A DNA stretch of 41,197 nt. Origin: Chrysophaeum taylorii (lineage: Eukaryota > Sar > Pelagophyceae > Pelagomonadales > Pelagomonadaceae). The stretch lies in assembly GCA_029834535.1 (NCBI GenBank), contig JAQMWT010000248.1, positions 1 through 41,197 on the forward strand, given 5' to 3'. The position numbers were made by a program, and so were the translations under genes. Shown here piece by piece: positions 9,801-20,596 of the stretch. Each line of letters begins with the position of its first letter. Position 1 is the stretch's first letter. The notes beneath the pieces are model-generated. The model made no database searches. It worked only from the letters and a program-made list of their open reading frames with translations, and was not told the origin of the DNA.

Positions 9801-10334
9801 GCGAGCCGGGTGTCGCGGTCCCCTCGTTCGTTGGCGCGCTCGCGCGATTCGCGCTGCGCGGCCGCATTGCTCGCCAGGCGAGCGTCGCGGTCCCCCCGCG
9901 CGTCCGCGCGCGCTCGCGACTGCCGCTGCTCTTCCGCGTGCGCGTCTCTCTGCGCCGCGGCCTCCTCGGTCGAAGCCCCGTGGCGCGCGGCGATGCGGCG
10001 GTGGCGGTCGCGGACGTATCTGTAGCCGGCGTGCTTGAACGTAAAACGGTACCCCGTTCGATAGCAGGAGTCGCAGCCGCGTCCCGTGCACGACGCGCAC
10101 GCGTCCTCGCGCTGTTGCCAGAAGTCGACGATCAGGGCATCGGTGAAGCTCCGATACGTAGCCGCGGCGTCGTAGACGGCGGTCGCGCGGGTGGCGGCGG
10201 CCAAGGTCGCGTCGGGAGCGGGCGCGGCCGGGATGACGCGAGGCTCCGGAGGACCGTCGACCGTCCGGGTGTGTCCGACGGGCGCCGTGAGCGCGTTGGT
10301 CGCGGCGTCGTTCGCGTCGGTCCGGAGTTTTAGC
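6874..10334 (-). pseudogene. Helitron-1 Rep (Helitron_like_N / HUH nuclease) exon 1, broken
   Basis: This is the rolling-circle initiator half of the Helitron protein. In order on the minus strand: a Cys cluster CASCTGRGCDSCYRTGYRF (~10050-10110); about three and a half 24-residue repeats rich in Arg/Asp/Glu (ending GDRDARLASN, GDRDTRLATN and similar, ~9690-9970); a zinc-binding CPFC...CC segment; DPLHFTLMFPTG; STFKGSQREMRAAYQDAMAI and RPSLFITFTCNPKWDEI; EYQKRGLPHAHILLIL with the HUH His pair (~8110-8140); and YLYKYIFKG with the catalytic tyrosines (~7672-7699). It ends with the family tail ...LITLCELTNPFD at the intron. Lesions: frame changes near 7950-7900 and 7430-7390, and two in-frame TAG codons (after NYV near 7863 and after LKKY near 7742). 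Confidence 0.9.
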
Positions 10335-10866
10335 CGATACAGTTTTGGTCGCAGCAGAACAGACCACAGTGGCGCCGATGGAGGAGAAGTTGACGGGAAT
10401 GTCCGATTTGTTGGACGAGAAGCGATTTCCAGAAGAGATAAAGGAGGACATATATGTGCCTCCGATTGAGAAGTGTCAGAATTTGTTGTCAGCGAAACTG
10501 GGGAATGAAGAAGCAGCCGAAGCGGCGAGCGCCAATATAGATTCAGCGGCGAGATGTAGTACGCCAGATATAGCAGCGGTGACGATGCAGATTCGGGGCG
10601 ATGCGAAACCGGAGATACGATGTCATCACACTGCACTGTCGCCGAGCGATGGGGAAAAGATCGAGCAAGACCTCATCACCATCGGTTGCCTGGACCCTGG
10701 CACCCTTACGTTTATAGTGGGTCATATTTATAGACGACGAGACGGGCCGAAGTTTGCGACGACTTTAGGCGCGGATGGAATGGCTGATGTCTCTTATATT
10801 TGTAGTGGGATGGTTGAAAAACTGGAAAAGGATAGCATCATCCTTGACCGGGGCGATCTTCCAGTG
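10335..10866 (+). pseudogene. gypsy-like gag/protease fragment inserted in Helitron sequence
   Basis: A plus-strand open frame of about 180 codons (VAAEQTTVAPMEEKLTG to DLPVLIRRW) lies between two Helitron N-termini. Near its end GADGMADVSYICSGMVEKL resembles AGLDGMADSPYIDHVLYNKL of the gypsy element at 12250-20954, at the position of the retropepsin. Both have DGMAD where many retropepsins have DSGA. The N-terminal part is acidic and charged and I do not recognise it. Base composition is clearly less GC-rich than the Helitron around it. No LTR is visible at either edge. Confidence 0.5.
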
Positions 10867-11075
10867 TTGATTCGACGTTGGCGGCCGTAGACATACCTGT
10901 AGCCGTCGTGCTTGGTCGAGAATCGGCGGCCGGTCCGGCAGCAGGCGTCGCATCCCTCGGCCGAACAGGGTTCGCATCGTTCGTTGCGATCGTGCCAGAG
11001 CGCGAGAATTTCGTCGTCGGCGAGGTCTCTGTAGGCGGCGGTGGCGGAGGAGGACGGCGCGTTGGTCGTTGCCAT
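10867..11075 (-). pseudogene. second Helitron Rep N-terminus (fragment)
   Basis: The minus strand starts ATGGCAACGACC at 11075 and reads AAYRDLADDEILALWHDR, then CEPCSAEGCDACCRTGRRF and KHDGYRYVYGRQRRIN. This is clearly homologous to the Helitron-1 N-terminus (ATYRSFTDALIVDFWQQR, CASCTGRGCDSCYRTGYRF, KHAGYRYVRDRHRRIA) but diverged. The Cx2C...Cx2C spacing is kept, suggesting a zinc-binding N-terminal module. It stops where the gypsy fragment begins. It could be a separate Helitron lineage or a duplicated N-terminus; nothing more of its reading frame follows. Confidence 0.7.
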
Positions 11076-11096
11076 GATAAAGAGGAGGAGGGCGCG

Positions 11097-11148
11097 GCGC
11101 ATAATCCACAGTTCTCGGTGCGGCGCATAATCCACAGTTTTCGGTTCG
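11097..11148. repeat. two 26 bp direct repeats upstream of the Helitron N-terminus
   Basis: GCGCATAATCCACAGTT followed by (C/T)TCGGT(G/T)CGG occurs twice at a 26 bp period, 22 bp upstream of the ATG at 11075 on the minus strand. The position suits a transcription factor or Rep binding site in the promoter, but that role is inference. Confidence 0.5.
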
Positions 11149-11683
11149 GAAGTCCGCGTCGCGTCGCGATGCGTCAGGATTCTGATCTTTATATCTTCTT
11201 GGGCAGAGTTTGGGTCAAGAGCGAGCACTGGTGAAGCTAAAGAAACGAAAGTAGGTCGAGTCACGGGACTTGAATTCGAACCTTTTTTCCTTATTTACTA
11301 CAGAATTCGAACTCGAGACGTACCGTCAGGCAACCACAGCCTACTTCCACCAGATTCGAGATTCGAAGTCGACGTCTATCTTACTACTGTCAACGGACAC
11401 CATCGAAAATCGTCGTCTATTTTACTCCGCCTTTTCCTACTTTCCTAGTGACATCATACCTCTCCCTCATGAGAAGCGTATCTTGCAGCATTCTTAAAGC
11501 ATTTTTGCTATCATATACCAACTCTCAATCTTGTTGAGAGGCTTGGTGCGCGCGAGCAAGGTGTGTGGCGAGCATATCCGACCCCGAGTCCGTGTTTTCC
11601 TCGTTCAGTGAGGTCTAGGACGAGTCGGTGAGTACCCCCTTTGTCACCCGGGGGTCGGGAGTGGATTTTCTGTGCCTCCATAC
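11149..11683. other. unassigned stretch without a supported gene
   Basis: The first part is AT-richer and has AATTCGAA motifs, including a GGTTCGAATTC on the minus strand at about 11270-11282 that resembles a Pol III B box. A 75-codon plus-strand ORF (11270-11497) has no recognisable motif. From ~11530 the sequence turns GC-rich with CCCGGGGGTCGGG. I see no gene, LTR end or terminal inverted repeat here that I can defend. Confidence 0.3.
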
Positions 11684-12249
11684 CCACCGTCTCGCATACA
11701 TGCTTGACTCGCCCCAGATGTTTACGTTTCACTATGATGGGGAAGCATAGGGGTATATATAGCCCCGGGCACTCGCACACACCAGGACCGGTATTCCCAC
11801 CCTCACCTTTTGGTTAAGCCTTAAGCAGGGTCGGATAAGAAAGTTCGTACGAGCCGTTAACTATGTTTCAGTTTGTACTAAGACATACTCAACGGATCGC
11901 TGAGCTATGTTCATTTGTACTCAAGCAGTATGTGCCGCCACGCCGCGAGATCGTCGCGATGGAACTAGTCCCCATAGTGAAGTCGGCATCCTTTCGTCCC
12001 CTCACGCAAAAAAAGGGAAAAGCCCACGCGTTGTAGGACCCGTCGTTGCGGCGCGGGCTAGTCTCGTTTTCTTATCCGACCCTAACTTAAGGGCCATTTA
12101 AAGCGCTCGAGGTGGTTCGCGCGTTCGAATCCGCCCCACCGCTGCGCCGCAAGGAGTGTGTGAGTGTCTATGAAGCAGTTGCCGTCGCCAATTGCTGGAG
12201 CCCCATCGTCTAGCACACACACTAGACCCCCTCATCTGGGCGCTCTCAC
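11684..12249 (+). repeat. composite X/Y repeat copy, interrupted by a MITE and cut by a gypsy LTR
   Basis: It matches the repeat at 24733-25436 in order: tail of X (ACCGTCTCGCATACATGC...), then Y with a TATA-like GGGTATATATAGCCCC and GGGCACTCGCACACACC, then the start of X (GCTCGAGGTGG, GCGTTCGAATCCGCC, GTCTAGCACACACACTAGAC). A 262 bp MITE sits between Y and X. X stops at GGGCGCTCTCAC, where the gypsy LTR begins at 12250, whereas the other copies continue with TTACCAGGACCGG. Confidence 0.75.
11825..12086. mobile_element. MITE with TTAA target duplication (piggyBac-like, non-autonomous)
   Basis: TTAA at 11821-11824 and at 12087-12090 flanks a 262 bp segment. Its ends are inverted repeats: GCAGGGTCGGATAAGAAA on the left, and on the right the complement of GTTAGGGTCGGATAAGAAA. 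The 24733-25436 copy of the host repeat lacks this segment at the same place (TTTTGGTTATGGGCCC), which supports a real insertion. There is no ORF of note. TTAA specificity points to the piggyBac superfamily, but no transposase is present in the window. Confidence 0.75.
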
Positions 12250-12605
12250 TGTGGTGGAAACTCGGCTCACCCGCCCCTCTTCGCCTAACCGTCGGTCACA
12301 ACGTGACCGCTCAACTGTCCTGAACCACGGGTGGTTCCACCACACGTCCAACCAAGCGCTCACACTCCGCTCACGCCATGCTGTCGAACATTTAATTGAG
12401 GGTAATTTCAAGGAACCAGCAAGAATCGATAGATTCCAATGGGAGATCCAGCAAGATATGCTAGATCGGCAAGAGCAACACAGGTCCTCGGTACAGGAGT
12501 ATCCTTGGAGAAGCAGGTGTGGGTGTCAAGCATGACACCGCCAAATTCAAGGTAACAGGCAGGTAACAGGCACATAAGTGGGGGGGGATGGTTATTACCG
12601 CCACA
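12250..12605 (-). repeat. 3' LTR of the minus-strand gypsy element
   Basis: In element orientation it starts TGTGGCGGTAATAACC and ends GTTTCCACCACA. It follows the purine tract AGGGGGCTCC (complement of 12606-12615). The outer eight bases TGTGGCGG are the same as in gypsy family 2, although the LTR bodies are unrelated. Confidence 0.92.
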
Positions 12606-12640
12606 GGAGCCCCCTACTTAAGGTGAAGTCGTCCTTGACT

Positions 12641-13040
12641 TCAAGGGTGACGAAGGTCGCGCTCACGAATGAGACGATAAGCGCGTTCAGCGATGTCCGT
12701 AGGGACTTTGTTGCTGTGGAGGCTGAAGTTAGTGACAAGGGTATCGATCTCGTCAGGGTGGAAATCGTTGACACAAGGCTCACAGCCATCCATGTTCGCT
12801 CGAAAACGAGTGAAACTGCATCCGTCACGATCTTTGTATTCTGGTCTGAGCTGTCGCTCAGTTAGAGGCTTGGTAGGGTCGAAAACACGGGGGTCATCGC
12901 GTGAACCTAGATCAGTATAATAGTGTAATGCCACAGTATCATTGTCGTGATCATAGTCTTCATAGACCTCGGCAACATAGATACGTTTCTTCCACGCATT
13001 ACCTCGTGCTTTGACCCGAAAAATGACAAATTTGCCGTGC
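12641..13040 (-). pseudogene. gypsy polyprotein C-terminal tail domain (frame-shifted from integrase)
   Basis: The minus strand encodes HGKFVIFRVKARGNAWKKR, then IYVAEVYEDYDHDNDTVALH and YYTDLGSRDDPRVFDPTKPL, ending RERDLRHP. It matches the tail of the element at 1-674 throughout. The integrase frame stops at 13041 just after a run of eight Gs at ~13071-13078, so the tail was almost certainly fused to integrase and a one-base change in the G run separates them. The domain is about 125 residues and is absent from standard gypsy elements. A chromatin-reader-like role in target choice is possible but unproven. Confidence 0.75.
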
Positions 13041-16000
13041 TTAAAGCGGTCGCGGTCTGAAGGCGTGTGCAGGGGGGGGCGAAGAGGTGTCGATTATCGG
13101 CACTTTCAAAGGCACAATCTGCTGCACGGATACCACAACGGGTTCGGCATTGTCGTCGTGCACGTCTTTAATTTCGTAAACGACTGGAGACTTCTTCTTG
13201 GTAACAATATATGGGCCACGCCAAATAGGCCGCAACTTGTGACGCGTCTTAGGCACAAAACGCAAGACATAATCGCCAGGAGAGAACTGGATGTCGATCT
13301 GATGGGCGTCGTAGTTGATCTTCTGAGTCTCCTGGGCCTTTTGATGTGCCCGAGCGACGAGTTGACTGTAAAATTCAAACTTGTGCTTAAAGTCCGTCAG
13401 GATCTGTTGACGCGATTGAGGCAGACCACGCTGTTCGCCCAAGATGTTGTAATCAGGCGGTAACAGGGGTTGCTTGCCGGTACGCATCATAAACGGCGAG
13501 ATCTTCGTTCCGGGGATATACATCCGGTTGTACATGAAAGCCACGTACTGGACAAAAATAGACCAGTCCGTTTGGCGCTGCTCATCCATCGCGGCCCGGA
13601 GGAAGGCCTTGATGAACCGATTGACTCGCTCAGTATGATTACTCTGTGGGTGATAAGGAATGGTCGTGCGGTATCGAACGTTGAATTGACGAACGAACGT
13701 CCGGAACAACTTGTTCGCGAACTCACTACCATTATCCGTAACTATACACCGCGGGAGACATCCCTCGAGGACAATCTTGTCAACAAATGCATTCAAGATC
13801 GCGTAGTCATGCTTGGTATTTATCAACGCCAGCTTGAGAAAATGCGACGCAGCATCGTACATCGCGAGGATATACGTGTGCAAGTCGGCTCCTCTCAGTG
13901 GTCCAAAGAGATCCATTCCTAGGACATAGCAATCACCAATGCGATTCGGTTGGCAAAGGAGGCCATAGCGCTTCGGCACAGTGGATCGAACTTTCTGACA
14001 GATGATGCAGGCCTTGATGAAGTCGGTGACCGACGATATGACGTTGGGCCACCAGTATCGCTCCAAAATCTGGCTCGCTGTCGAATCTCGTCCCACATGG
14101 CCTCCGAACAGCCCTCGATGGTGCATGGTGATCACACGCTCCTGCATCGACTGTGGGACCACAATCAGACGTCGAGATTCTGACTCGTCAACCTTGTACA
14201 AGACGTTGTCTTCGATCTCGTACGGCAGGGGTGGCTTATCGCGTGGATCCTTCTGCTCCGAATCGAGGCTCTGACGGATCTGCGTGCAAGTCTTGTCTTC
14301 AATCTGTTCTTTAGCTATCTCCTCGAGAGTGATCTCATCCTCAGCTTGATCAGCAAAAGGGAGCCGTTCAACGGGGTCTACCGGATCGGCTTCGTACGCA
14401 AATTGAGGCGGCGGCGCGCTCCGACGCGTACTAACTGCTGCTAGAGCTGCAGTATACTCCCTGTCTGCCAACAGAGACATCGTCACTGATGAGAAGGTGA
14501 AGCACGCTGTGCCCGGAACATCGGTGGGGATCTCCTGGAAGATCAGATACGCTTCATTGATCGGTTCTCCGTCTTCGTCCTGCTCGATTAACTTGTCGAT
14601 TGGATTGCGCGACAGGCAATCAGGGATGCGCATGCCCGGGAGCTTCCAGGTTTGTATCCGAGCTCCCGGTCGAACGCAGCAAGCCGCATAGCCCATCGTG
14701 CTAACTGTCCAGACGTATGATTCGAATCCCGCAGAAACGTTAAGTTACGATGATCCGTCTCTAACTTTGTCTGATGACCTTCGATATAAAATCGGAAATT
14801 TTCGAGAGCAGAGAGTACTGCGAGGAGTTCCAAGCGCCGAGGATCATATTTCCTCATCGATTTGGGCACGGTTCGACTCCAGTACTCGACAACTCTCTCC
14901 TCCACCCGTTCTTTTCCATCGTTACCAACGACTGGCACTTTCTGAAACAAGTAAGCGCCTAATCCATGCGCAGATGCATCTGTCCGAATGTAGAACGGCA
15001 ATGAGTAGTCCGGATGGTAAATGCCCTTAGAAGTAACAATAGCTTCGATGATGGCATCCCAGGCCTCTTGACACTCTTTCGTCCACTCGAACTTAACATC
15101 TGGCAAAGTCAACTGTCTTAACGGCTCCGCGACTCGCGCGAAATTGCGCACATAACGACGACAAATCTCCCCATCCCAAGGAAGGAGCGGACTTGCTTTT
15201 GGGATCAGCATCTGACAAAGTACCAGGGATTGGCATATGCCGGATGGCCTCCGTCGATCTTGGTGACGGGAGAAGTCCATTCGGGGTAGACAAATGCCCC
15301 AAGAATTCAATGACCTCCTTCATGAAGTGGATCTTCTTAACCTTGCCGCTATACCCTTTCGACGCCAAGTGGGGAATGACTTGAACAAGGCATTGCAAAT
15401 GACTCTTAGTGTCTGCATGCCCAGCCAAAATGTCGTCGATATAAGCCACTAGGTCACGGTACAACCACTTCGACAGATCGGTGTTGAGTTGCTTGCAGAA
15501 CAGGCTGCCAGCAGGCTTGACTCCCAAAGGTAAACGCATATAGCTGAATGCTCCCAAAGGACTAGTGAAGGTCACTACATCCTGCGCGTCCGCTGACAAT
15601 CGCAAATTGTGGTAACCCCATCGGATGTCCATGCTAGAACGACGGAACTTGTCGGTGAGAAACATCAACGCGTCGGTCATGCTCACGCTCGGCCAACTGT
15701 CATCCTTGAGCAATTTGTTGAGGCGCCGCAGGTCGACAGCCGCTCTGTAAGCGTTGGAAGTGCCTGGCTCAGCCCCTTTCTTAGGCAGCATCAGGATAGG
15801 AAAACCCCAAGGAGAGTTCGCGGGACGGACAACTCCGTCTCGGCTCCATTCCTCGATTTGAAGTCTCAAGCACTCGATCTTCTCCTTTGACAACCGATAC
15901 GGCGACAACTTAATCGGGCTCGGATTGTCCTCTTTGAACCGGAGGGTGACCTCAGGCGAATCAACGGGTCTCATCACGTCATCAAAGAATGCCCACGAGT

Positions 16001-18530
16001 AGGAAAGCAAGTGTCGCATCATCCGTTTTTCATCCTCATTTAAAGTGGGATGGTCTGTAATGCCCAGCGCAGCCATCACCTCTTCGACCTGCGCGACGGT
16101 CGGAGGGATGACTTGCATGCTCTCTTGATCAGCTAAATGAGGAGGCACCACTGGTACAGGATAACCATGTTCGTCGTTAGGCGCGTCCGCCCACGGAACT
16201 GCGTACGTCTTGAAATACGCTGGTCGCTCCTTCAATGTGCCTTCCTCTTCAGCGGTCGTAGAGACTTGGTTGCTCTGCATCACAGCAGTGGCGACGGTGC
16301 CCCCTGAAAAAGATTGAGCCGTCCCAGGCGATACAACCAACGGTGGTGGTGGGGTGGCGGGGGGAACAGTTTCCTTCGACATTTTTTTTGTTCCTTCTTC
16401 TGGAGGAGGTTCAGGAGGGGGTCTCACAGCTAAGACCTCCTCCTCGACTTCCGTCTCATCTTCGTCAGCTGAAGCAGTCGCAAAACAGACTCTTGTATCC
16501 TCTTCAGCGGCTTCCAGCTGTACTTTGACGCAACCTTCATGTGGTATGATCTCTCCCTCGATCATGGGTACCTCAGGGTCGAGTCCAATAGGTCCTGTGC
16601 CAACATGCTCCACAGCCACGTAAACTTCGTTCGGCTCGTGGAAGCAATATGACGACAAAGAGTTTGGTATCACACGCAAATCAGGGTAGAGCGAGCGATA
16701 AGGGCGGTAGGCCTGACCTCTTATCAGTGGCGCGTCACAGACAAGCTCCAGCACATAAGGATGGCCGGGTGCGAGATAGTGGGTCTTAGTCACAAACGCG
16801 AAGTGAGGGACGACGGTGGGATCCTCACGAGAAACCTGACTTTGTCCGCCCGTACCCGCAGAAATCTCACAACCATGCGCGTCTAGCGGAGGATGCTCTG
16901 GGTCAGTGCGATGGTGCTCGGCTCTAGCCTGGATGGACCGAAGCAAGCTATCATACCGCCAAGGAGTAGCAAATGGCTGCCACTGCTTCTGGTTCCCGTC
17001 GTGTATTGCGAGCTTCGCCGTCGGGAACATAGGAACCACTGTTGGAGTCGCATCGAACGCTTCGTTGAAGAGGACAACACCCTGGTGGTCCTGAAGCGCA
17101 TCGGGATCTCTACTTTTCAGAACTCCAATGGTAACTTCAGAGCGACGGAAAATGGCCAACTCGGAAGCGTAATCCATGATAGAACCCAAAAGTCGTAATT
17201 CTCGCGCTCCTAGTAGTAGCTGCCCATTCGTCTGCCCCACGAAAAACATCAGCAGAGTGGAAGTTCCAGGCGTCATAGAAACGCGCAAGATAATCCATTC
17301 GCGAATAGCCGCTCCCGAACCACCTGATCCGCTAAGAGTGCGAGTAGAGGGCAGCGCCTGGCGATAAATGATCTTATTTTCACGTCTGAGCTTGTTGTAG
17401 AGCACGTGATCGATGTATGGCGAGTCAGCCATACCATCCAGCCCAGCTGCAAGGACCGAATAAGATGCACCATCCTGAGACACAACGGCGACAGGGATAT
17501 ACGTCAAACATGTTAACTTCGTCCCGTCGTATGTCACTACTTTGTTCTCACGATGATCGGGATGACTAGCTGTATTCATCGCTGTCTGCGGGCAGAACTC
17601 ATCGAAATCAGAGCTAATGCTCGGGCATGCAGCGGAGCCAGTGGCAAGATCGTCTGATGACGGCTCCACAGCGATGGCCATCAATTGGTCTCGACCAGTA
17701 AACCAGCTTGGGTCCTCGTCTTTCGACATCTCCCTTCCGTCCTGACTGGAGAGGATAGACGCGACTTTGCGCACCTCAGCACTCCGACTCTCTTCTGCCG
17801 TCCATGCGTCCTCGGTGATCACCAAAAAGGAGGGCGGTTCCATGGGTTCATCACAAAAGGAGTGCTCTTCTGGTGTTACATCACCACGGCTCTCATCCTC
17901 GTCGTCTCCGCTGATCACATTGCCGTCAATCAGCGCCGCATTCTGCACCGTGCATCCATTGAATCGCCTAGGGCCGCCCTGATCTTCATCAAGCACATCG
18001 AGCCACTGGGAGGCGGCGCCGGCACTGCACTGGCTGGGGTTGGCCTGCTGCTGTGTCGACTGGGTAGCTTGGCGTAGCAACGACAGGGTGTTTAGTGCCT
18101 GCGCAACGTCCTCCGATCTCAGCGTGCGCGATGCACTCTGCTGCTGCACCACTGGTTGCTGAACCATCTGCTGCGGAGCGGCTGCGATTACCTGTTGGGG
18201 ACCTGCACCTGTGCCCTGCGCAGCAGTGTAGACGACCTGTGGGGGTGGCGTAAATGGTGCTTGAACGCGCCGCGTCACGGCAGCTTGATTAGCCGTGACC
18301 GTTTGTCGACATTGGGCCTGTCCTTCTGCCGTCGGTGGGAAGCCTGCAGCCTTCAACGTTCGGGCAGCGCGAGCTTTCCGATCAGAATTTCCAGGCTTAG
18401 GACACACTCCACCATCGTGCCCGTAATAAATATGCTTCCCACATTTCAAGCACGTCATCAACGCATAGTGTAACTCAGAGTCGAGGTTCTCCGGCAGCCG
18501 ACCTGACGCGTCAGAGCTGGTGACATAACC
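13041..18530 (-). pseudogene. gypsy pol: CCHC, protease, RT, RNase H, integrase (two internal frameshifts)
   Basis: Domains on the minus strand: zinc knuckle CLKCGKHIYYGHDGGVC (~18395-18450); a long Gln/Pro linker; retropepsin-like AGLDGMADSPYID; reverse transcriptase with VVRPANSPWGFPILMLPKKG, GVKPAGSLFCKQL and YIDDILAGH (~15430-15450); RNase H with FYIRTDASAHGLGAYLF (in a shifted frame, ~15200-14660); then, back in the first frame, integrase HHCC (HHRG...H...CIICQ, ~14150-13995). The integrase core has DLFGPL, VTDNGSEFANKLF and SNHTERVNRF carrying the D,D,E triad, and the C-terminal HKLRPIWRGPYIV. Frames change near 15200 and near 14655. All catalytic residues I can see are present, so loss of function is recent or an artefact. 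Confidence 0.9.
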
Positions 18531-20138
18531 TGCTAGCTGCTGCTGCTGATACCATTCCTTACGCGTACGGTGGGGCTTGTCTTTTGGGACTTTGGTCTTT
18601 TTGGATCTTCATGCTTGTCGCTGGACGTCCCCACCTCTGGCATCGCGTCCAATTGCAAGGCAAGTTGGAACGTCTGGTCTAGCGTTTGGTCCGGGGCCGA
18701 GATCCGCGCAAGGTGAATGTCGTGTCGGAGCTTTTCAGACGATAACCCTCGGAGAAAGTGCATCCGAAAAGCTTCGGGTTCCACCGGGTTCTTAGAAGCA
18801 GCTCGCCATAGTCCAAATTTTTGGACCCACTTGCTGACGTACTTGGAGAGCGGAAGGTTGCCTTGCGTCATCGTGTACCACTCGTACTCCAGTTGCTCTG
18901 TAGTAGCTCGAGGAGGGCAGGGCAATAGGAGTGCTTCCTCGATTTTGGCCAAGTACTCCTCGTCGTGCTTACGGATTTCCGCCTTCGAAACACGTCCGCG
19001 TAAATACCCTTTCCATAGTGGCTTGTGCTCGTCTTCCCACTTGTTATAAACAGTCATGGGAGCGAGTTGATATTCGCCACCGATCATGTTCATGGCGCAT
19101 GAAGGACGGTCGAGCCTTAGCTCGATGATCCGCATCAGTTGGTTCCACCACGTCCGTACTTCGTCACGCGTCTTGACAATAGGGCCCTGGAGTGTCGGGA
19201 AGTTCAACCTGTGCATCCCCGTCGGACCTCTATCGATGCTGATGGTATCATCGAACTCATCATCGTCGCCAGAAGGATCGAAGTCAGGTGCAGAGGGCCT
19301 CCGCCGTATTGGTTCGGGATGCTTTCGAGGCGGGGGGGTCGTCTGCACGAGTCGCCGCGGCGTCGTCCGCTAGTTCCGGTCTGGCGCGATCAACGTCAGG
19401 TGATGGTGGTCGCTTGTTTCGGACTCGTGTGGCCTCTTTAAGCTCACGCCGCAGCTTCTCGGCCTCGTGCCGCTGAAACTCGGCCTCTCGACGATTTTGC
19501 TCGACGAGGGTAGCATCGAGAGATGGTGGATATTCTTCTCGAGCTCGTCTCGTGTCTTCGATTTCTCGTCGAAGCCGTTCATTCTCGGCTCGTTCATGCT
19601 GAACTGTTCGACGCTGAAGCTCAGCGTCTCGGTATTGGCGTTGAGACTCTTCTCGCTCGTATTCCATCGTCCCTTCGAGATAGTGGATCTTAGAGCGATA
19701 TTCTTCAACTTTTTCGAGGAGGGTGCGCATAAGCGCGGGATCCCCCTCTATCTTTTCTTCTCCAGCAATCGCAGAGTAAGGTGGGGCCGGCGGTGCTCGA
19801 GTCACCGGCTCCCGGATTGCAGCTGGAGTTCCTGGGTCGGACCGTAGTCGTTCCGTACGGATCGTCTCGTCTTCTCGTACGTGCACGGGCATAGGCGTTG
19901 GCTCGCCCCCGACTACCGTTGCAGGCATAGGTTCTGGGGCTGTCATGGCCCCCACCTCTTCACTTTCTGGAGTGCGCACTTCTGGCCGGACAGCCGTATC
20001 CGCCGCACTCTCCACTGGTATCTCCACTCGTTCGCCACCCGTCCCGACATCTAGCCGTCTTCGGAGGGATGACTCCATCACTGGGGTGATGACTCGCCGC
20101 AGGCGTTCCTGGGCGTCCCGAAACCACGGGGCCGTCAT
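18531..20138 (-). pseudogene. gypsy gag (two frame changes)
   Basis: The start MTAPWFRDAQERLRRVI at 20138 follows a structured leader. Residues ~140-250 form a strongly charged coiled coil (EEYRSKIHYLEGTMEYEREE, QRRTVQHERAENERLRREIE). At a run of seven Gs (~19328-19334) the frame changes. The next frame encodes the retrotransposon gag core: TRDEVRTWWNQLMRIIELRL, EYEWYTMTQGNLPLSKYVSK, HFLRGLSSEKLRHDI. Near 18595, at short A/T runs, it changes back to the frame of the zinc knuckle and pol. A translational frameshift cannot be excluded for the gag/pol junction, but the change at the G run inside gag looks like an indel. Confidence 0.8.
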
Positions 20139-20211
20139 CTAATTTTGTTTTTGTCGTCAAAGCAGCAATTTGCCGGCTACTGCTTGACTGCGCGCTTGAG
20201 CCGGTTTGCTA

Positions 20212-20357
20212 GAGGATATGGTCGTCCTCCCCGGCCTACCTGTTCTGGGAGATGGCTGTCTCCCCCAGGCGAACTCTTTTTTTCGGTTGTCTTGAGGATA
20301 TGGTTGTCCTCCCCGGTCTGCCGTTCTGGGAGCGATGGCTTACTCCCCGCTCCCCAG
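20212..20357 (-). promoter_or_regulatory. duplicated hairpin pair in the gypsy RNA leader
   Basis: Between the 5' LTR and gag lies a ~458 base leader. It holds two copies of a two-hairpin module: GAGGATATGGTCGTCCTC (20212-20229) with CTGGGAGA...TCTCCCCCAG (20245-20268), and GAGGATATGGTTGTCCTC (20294-20311) with CTGGGAGC...GCTCCCCAG (20326-20357). Loops differ while stems are kept. Structured repeats here suit dimerisation or packaging signals, or an internal ribosome entry function; which one is not shown by the sequence. Confidence 0.5.
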
Positions 20358-20596
20358 GCGATTGTTTTTCGAGACTCACGACAACGTCCGCTCACGTTCG
20401 AACACGCCGAACGCTTGTTCCGCTTCGCGTATCGGAGTGACACCCTCGATTCGCCGGAACCGCACCCACAAACACGTCGGCTCTGCACTCGCTCAAAGCC
20501 TGAACACCGATTCGCCGCCGGGCGCGGGAGACTGACAGTCCGGGATTCGCGTAACAACAACCCCGGAAACTATCAGTTCCCGTTTCTGAGACCACC

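Noticed and set aside
7404..10333. Several plus-strand ORFs of 237-440 codons opposite the Helitron Rep
   Set aside because: All lie antisense to recognisable Rep motifs and have biased shadow composition.
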